From: a virus
Strand: one strand, 5' to 3'
Virus record (IMG/VR): IMGVR_UViG_3300046002_006485
Coordinates: 1 to 29,982 of that record
Length of the DNA stretch: 29,982 nucleotides
The translations under genes were made by a program, and so were the position numbers. The notes beneath the pieces were generated by a model. That model saw only the letters and a list, made by a program, of their open reading frames with translations. It had not been told where the DNA came from and searched no databases. Positions 27,056-29,982 of the stretch are shown here, piece after piece. Positions within the stretch are counted from its first letter, which is position 1; the number at the start of each line of letters is the position of its first letter.

Positions 27056-27607
27056 TTAAAGTATATCGTGGCTATTGGAGGTTTTTGGCTCAGGTTTAGT
27101 AACCCGATTAGCCAACTCCCACTCACTGTAAGCGAGGGTAGGCTCTTCACCTTCAACGTATTTCTCAATGAAGGACCAGTTTGGTACCCGAGAAAACTTA
27201 AAGTCTGCATCATAGATAAGCTTTACATTAACTTTAGCTTTGCTTAGCCTTGGAGTAAGCGCTTTTACGCATTTCTCCACATAATCAAAGTAGTTCTCAG
27301 AAATTACTCGTGGCGCTTCAAATATCTTTACGAGTTTAGAAAGTACTGCTGCTTTATCACGCTCTTCACGGATGATAGCTTCTTCAGTAGATTCTGTTAC
27401 CCCATTCTTAGTATTAGGGAATTTCCCGTTCGGTTCGAATACGCGGTGTCTCATTGTGCGTTTTTTATCATCTTCGAAATTAATATCAAAGTATGTGTCG
27501 CCAATCTCGACGGATTTGACACTAACGTTTGTGTGGATACCTACTGGAATGGATACGAGTGTTTCCTCAAATTCCGAATCAAATTTCAATTCTGTCTGCT
27601 TGCTCAT
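27056..27607 (-). CDS. Putative single-stranded DNA-binding protein
   Basis: 183 codons. After a short acidic N-terminus, residues 20-60 run VSIPVGIHTNVSVKSVEIGDTYFD then FEDDKKR and RHRVFEPNG, which resembles the opening strands of OB-fold SSB proteins in phages of this type (a G-x-H-x-N-V start followed by alternating strands and a basic loop). A helical middle (AAVLSKLVKIFEAPRV) and aromatic residues (YFDY, WSFIEKY) follow, with a short tail ending HDIL. It starts 4 bases after the RecA-like ATPase stop, and such ATPases (Sak4 type) are commonly paired with SSB genes. The assignment rests on pattern and context, without a decisive motif. It is followed by a terminator. Confidence 0.62.
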   Translation of the reverse strand: MSKQTELKFDSEFEETLVSIPVGIHTNVSVKSVEIGDTYFDINFEDDKKRTMRHRVFEPNGKFPNTKNGVTESTEEAIIREERDKAAVLSKLVKIFEAPRVISENYFDYVEKCVKALTPRLSKAKVNVKLIYDADFKFSRVPNWSFIEKYVEGEEPTLAYSEWELANRVTKPEPKTSNSHDIL

Positions 27608-27611
27608 AGTA

Positions 27612-28268
27612 TTAGTCGTTTAGCTTTGTAAATTCGTTTATCTGTTTATTAATGAAGTCTGAATCGTTTGGAATCCTCAATACATCTTCACCGAATATCT
27701 GGGGTGGGCATTTCGCTGAGATATTCTCACCCGCCAATTGGTATTCGTATTTAAAATTCTGTTTTGCATCAGACCATGTTTTATCAGCATAGAGAACCAT
27801 TGTATAATGTTTCTCTACTTGACCTTCGTGCTCTTTCCCGCTCACTTTAAGTCGTTTCTCTGGTGCGCCTTCTATATTAAGGATCTCATAGTGCCCCGTT
27901 ACAAAAACAGTTTTCTGAATTTTTTTCAGGATAGTATGAAATTTTGCAATTTCCTCGGAATACGAGCTCCATATGTCAAACCCTTTCTTAGTTTTTCTGG
28001 CTTCAGCCAAGACCATATCCATATACTCAGAAAATGAATCAAAGACAATGACCTCGATTGTAGGGTCTTTTGCCAGTTCGATGAGTGCAGAGAGAGCTGC
28101 TGTAGGATTACGATCTTGTATTGCTATATGCTTGCCAAACTTATCAGGAAATGGAAGCGGCTTGTTTTCTACATTAATATATCCTGTTTCTTTCCCTAGG
28201 TTTCTAAATGAGAAGGTTTTACCTCCGCCACTTGCACCTATCTGTAATACTTTGTAATAAAACTTCAT
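27612..28268 (-). CDS. RecA-like AAA ATPase (Sak4/AAA_24 type)
   Basis: 218 codons. Walker A is GASGGGKT (residues 11-18, with K17), almost at the N-terminus, and Walker B is IEVIVFDSFSEY (D77). A conserved strand, VFVTGHYEIL (121-130), carries a likely sensor. Short single-domain ATPases of this form, in which the P-loop follows a short strand, are typical of phage Sak4-like recombinases or annealing helpers and of the crAss-like ATPase next to SSB. It would bind single-stranded DNA and help strand annealing with the neighbouring SSB. The start at ATG 28268 follows an 88-base gap, the longest in the leftward module apart from the region around the terminal hairpin. Confidence 0.8.
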   Translation of the reverse strand: MKFYYKVLQIGASGGGKTFSFRNLGKETGYINVENKPLPFPDKFGKHIAIQDRNPTAALSALIELAKDPTIEVIVFDSFSEYMDMVLAEARKTKKGFDIWSSYSEEIAKFHTILKKIQKTVFVTGHYEILNIEGAPEKRLKVSGKEHEGQVEKHYTMVLYADKTWSDAKQNFKYEYQLAGENISAKCPPQIFGEDVLRIPNDSDFINKQINEFTKLND

Positions 28269-28300
28269 TCTTAGTGGTTACTGTTATCTAAATACTATTT

Positions 28301-28335
28301 AAAAAATAGGAACAGGAAATATAATTTCCCGAACC
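28301..28335 (-). terminator. Possible weak terminator between helicase and ATPase genes
   Basis: In the 88-base gap 28269-28356, read leftward, GGTTCGGGAAAT (28335-28324) pairs imperfectly with ATTTCCTGTTCC (28320-28309) around a 3-base loop: six A-T/G-C pairs, a G-T and a C-G pair, then a two-base mismatch and two more G-C pairs. TATTTTTT follows (28308-28301). Weaker than the other two hairpins. The remaining gap is AT-rich and may hold a promoter for the ATPase-SSB pair, but I see no convincing Bacteroidota -7 box. Confidence 0.42.
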
Positions 28336-28356
28336 CAATCAACATTTCTACAAACA

Positions 28357-29376
28357 TTATGCCGTATGAGTAAATTCCTCGATATTGGCAAATTTAAGGT
28401 TGTCCACAAACGGAACAATTTTGGTAGTGCCAAAACGTTCCTTGATGACATGAAGATAAATCATTGGTTGGTCCTTATCCTTAGGATTAAAAACCGGTAG
28501 CCCCGAATCATAGCCTTTAACTGCTGGGCCGTAATAGTTACCAATTCCATCTATCAAACAAGGCTTGTGAGCGATTATTACATAATCAGAGCCAAAATAA
28601 ACAGAACTAGCTCCGAAAAGATCTGTCTTATTCGGGTAATGCAACTTAGGGTTTTGACTCCTTTCTGGATTTTCTATGTTCCGATTCAACTGTGATACCA
28701 CAAAGAAAAGAGACTTTATTCCCAATGACGCAATAAACTTTTTCAAATCTATCAACATCAGCATTAAGTCATCTATTGTAGCCTTGTCATCCTTACCTTT
28801 AATAAGCAAGGTGTGGTCAATAGTAACTATAATATTCTTTTTGTTTTCAACTAGCTTTTTGGAGTATATAAAGTTTTTGATAGTGTCGCGTATATCATCT
28901 ACCGTACCATGAGTATCTACTATTGAAACTGGGTGCTTAGAGATAATCTCCAGTGCTTTATCAACAGCAAAAGTGTCTTTTAATTTCTCATTAGCAGAGT
29001 AGAGTTCTTTTATATTTTTTCCGGTATGGAAAGATAGATCTCTAGCAACTTCGTCAATACCCATCATCTCAAATTGGAATGCGAGAACTTCGAAATTATG
29101 ATCATTGTGCAATAAGATTTCTCTTATCCATTGTTTCGCTATTGTTGACTTACCTACACCTGACAAACCAGCTATGGTTACAATCCTATTCCAGTCAAAA
29201 CCATTCATGAAACATGAATTGAGTTTTTTAGAAGAGACTTGTAAAGATTTCTCAGTGCCTGATTGTCTTGCTACGATGTATTTTTTTGTTTCTACAGCCA
29301 CTTCATCAATACCTTTTATAGGTAACGATTTATATGACCGATTTTCCATACTCATCTCTTGTCTCTTCGTTTTCAA
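28357..29376 (-). CDS. DnaB-like replicative helicase (SF4)
   Basis: 339 codons from ATG 29376. The RecA core shows Walker A GLSGVGKST (70-78), FQFEM (100-104) matching the DnaB FSLEM motif with the catalytic Glu, Walker B NIIVTIDHT (D187, H188), and VVSQLNRNIE (227-236) matching the DnaB QLNR motif. A DnaB N-terminal primase-binding domain is absent, so this is a core-only helicase, as in many phages. It would unwind the fork and recruit the primase encoded downstream. The 29376 start overlaps the upstream gene by 47 bases; in-frame ATGs at 29355 and 29349 (MENRSYKS) would reduce this and are equally plausible. Confidence 0.9.
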   Translation of the reverse strand: MKTKRQEMSMENRSYKSLPIKGIDEVAVETKKYIVARQSGTEKSLQVSSKKLNSCFMNGFDWNRIVTIAGLSGVGKSTIAKQWIREILLHNDHNFEVLAFQFEMMGIDEVARDLSFHTGKNIKELYSANEKLKDTFAVDKALEIISKHPVSIVDTHGTVDDIRDTIKNFIYSKKLVENKKNIIVTIDHTLLIKGKDDKATIDDLMLMLIDLKKFIASLGIKSLFFVVSQLNRNIENPERSQNPKLHYPNKTDLFGASSVYFGSDYVIIAHKPCLIDGIGNYYGPAVKGYDSGLPVFNPKDKDQPMIYLHVIKERFGTTKIVPFVDNLKFANIEEFTHTA

Positions 29377-29881
29377 AGTCCATATAATCCATATAAGCTT
29401 GAGTTTTCAGGTAGTTAACACTGTTTTTCATGTACTTAAATGCATTATTTGGACCTGGCTGTGATCTAAATTTTATTTCTGATAGTAATGCCTTTAATAG
29501 GGAAGATGGATTTACTCCTGAGGAAATTACAAGATTATATTCTATATTAGTTTGCAGTTTATTTAGTCTTAAAAGTCTGCTTCTTAAGAATTTGTCATGT
29601 CCATCATGTTGTGGATAGGCTTTCCAAAATTCTTCAAAATTACCACTCTTAGTTACTGCAATTGGTACGCTTGTGTCACAACATCCTACGACAGTTTCAC
29701 CTGTAGGAGTAATTGTGTTTATATCTTTCAAAAACCCCATTCTTACAAGTTTAGAGATAGAATTTGGTGAAATTTTAATTTCCCAATCTTCTCCAATTAT
29801 TCTTGTGTGCAAGAAAATTAATTCTTCTACAGATATGAAATTTATGTTAGCTATGTTGATTGTTTCTTTCGTAATCTTCAT
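29330..29881 (-). CDS. Hypothetical replication-module protein, possible helicase loader or initiator
   Basis: 183 codons from ATG 29881. Residues 10-65 (SVEELIFLHTRIIG, SPNSISKLVRMGFLKD, TPTGETVV) read as a small helix-turn-helix or winged-helix domain. Residues about 80-110 carry NFEEFWKAYPQHDGHDKFLR, the F-W-x-x-Y-P pattern found in several phage replication and helicase-loading proteins. A helical tail FKYMKNSVNYLK ends the chain. It overlaps the DnaB-like helicase start, which fits a loader or initiator, but I cannot name a family. Two Cys (residues 68-69) are not in a zinc pattern. Confidence 0.75.
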   Translation of the reverse strand: MKITKETINIANINFISVEELIFLHTRIIGEDWEIKISPNSISKLVRMGFLKDINTITPTGETVVGCCDTSVPIAVTKSGNFEEFWKAYPQHDGHDKFLRSRLLRLNKLQTNIEYNLVISSGVNPSSLLKALLSEIKFRSQPGPNNAFKYMKNSVNYLKTQAYMDYMDFENEETRDEYGKSVI

Positions 29882-29981
29882 GTAATTCTATCATTCTTAG
29901 TGTTCCGTTTGTAATCAGAGTGAGTGTGTCATTTCCATTATTCCAGTCTTCTAAATCTCCTGCATCAGTAAGTATTGCTGA
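29847..29981 (-). CDS. C-terminal end of an upstream gene (partial)
   Basis: On the leftward strand only this frame stays open from the window edge; the other two meet stops within 35 bases. It gives 44 codons ending in TAA (29847-29849) and overlaps the next gene's start by 35 bases. The visible peptide is acidic, with a Trp-Asn-Asn-Gly stretch, LTLITNGTLRMIEL and an ERNNQHS end. Too short to identify. Confidence 0.6.
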   Translation of the reverse strand, partial: SAILTDAGDLEDWNNGNDTLTLITNGTLRMIELHEDYERNNQHS

Positions 29982-29982
29982 A

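Noticed and set aside
26917-27213. Leftward frame of 98 codons across the terminator at 27016-27047
   Set aside because: It would run through the SSB gene's end and the hairpin in another frame; its product has no recognisable character.
1-29982. tRNA genes, CRISPR arrays, insertion sequences, integrase or inteins
   Set aside because: Coding density leaves only two gaps near or above 70 bases (around the terminal hairpin and 28269-28356), and neither contains a cloverleaf, spaced repeats or inverted ends; no splicing motifs seen in the giant proteins.

Overview
The window looks like part of a tailed bacteriophage genome of the crAss-like type (order Crassvirales), probably infecting a Bacteroidota host. 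I base this on four things. (1) A giant 5044-aa protein carries a DFDVD loop of the two-barrel RNA polymerase class, as in the virion RNA polymerase of crAss-like phage phi14:2. (2) It is followed by another giant protein (1436 aa). (3) On the opposite strand lies a replication set typical of these phages: DnaB-like helicase, RecA-like ATPase, putative SSB, Toprim primase, uracil-DNA glycosylase, endonuclease I-like resolvase and PD-(D/E)XK exonuclease. (4) The DNA is AT-rich and the starts I inspected lack Shine-Dalgarno sequences. Terminase, portal and major capsid genes are outside the window, so family-level placement is open. TAA, TGA and TAG all act as stops, so the standard bacterial code fits.

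Layout. Positions 1-20380 are a rightward virion module. A C-terminal fragment (2-355) and a 188-aa frame (375-941) appear to be one gene split by a frameshift. Then come the 5044-aa polyprotein-like gene (943-16077) and the 1436-aa gene (16070-20380). The 5044-aa protein holds, in order, glycine-rich membrane-like segments, coiled coils, an SF1 helicase, a zincin-type metallopeptidase motif and the RNA polymerase catalytic loop. The 1436-aa protein has a putative ADP-ribosyltransferase domain followed by a RecB-like PD-(D/E)XK nuclease. Both are probably packaged and injected with the genome so that early genes can be transcribed, but that role is inferred from relatives.

At 20397-20429 a perfect hairpin with T-rich flanks on both strands separates this module from a convergent leftward module (29981 down to 20448). 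That module is very compact: ATGA, TAATG and 8-nt overlaps link most genes. In transcription order it holds a partial gene, a winged-helix-like protein, DnaB-like helicase, RecA-like ATPase, putative SSB, three unknown proteins, primase, Ung, a membrane protein, endonuclease I-like resolvase, unknown small proteins, a 44-aa membrane peptide, PD-(D/E)XK exonuclease, and two unknown proteins including a 52-aa one. Two further leftward terminator-like hairpins (27016-27047 and about 28301-28335) cut it into sub-units: helicase; ATPase plus SSB; and the remainder.

I found no tRNA, CRISPR array, insertion sequence, intein or integrase. The most unusual points are the fusion of helicase, peptidase and polymerase in one chain, the ADP-ribosyltransferase-nuclease fusion, the frameshift near 345, a terminator placed almost on top of a start codon, and two small genes under 60 codons.
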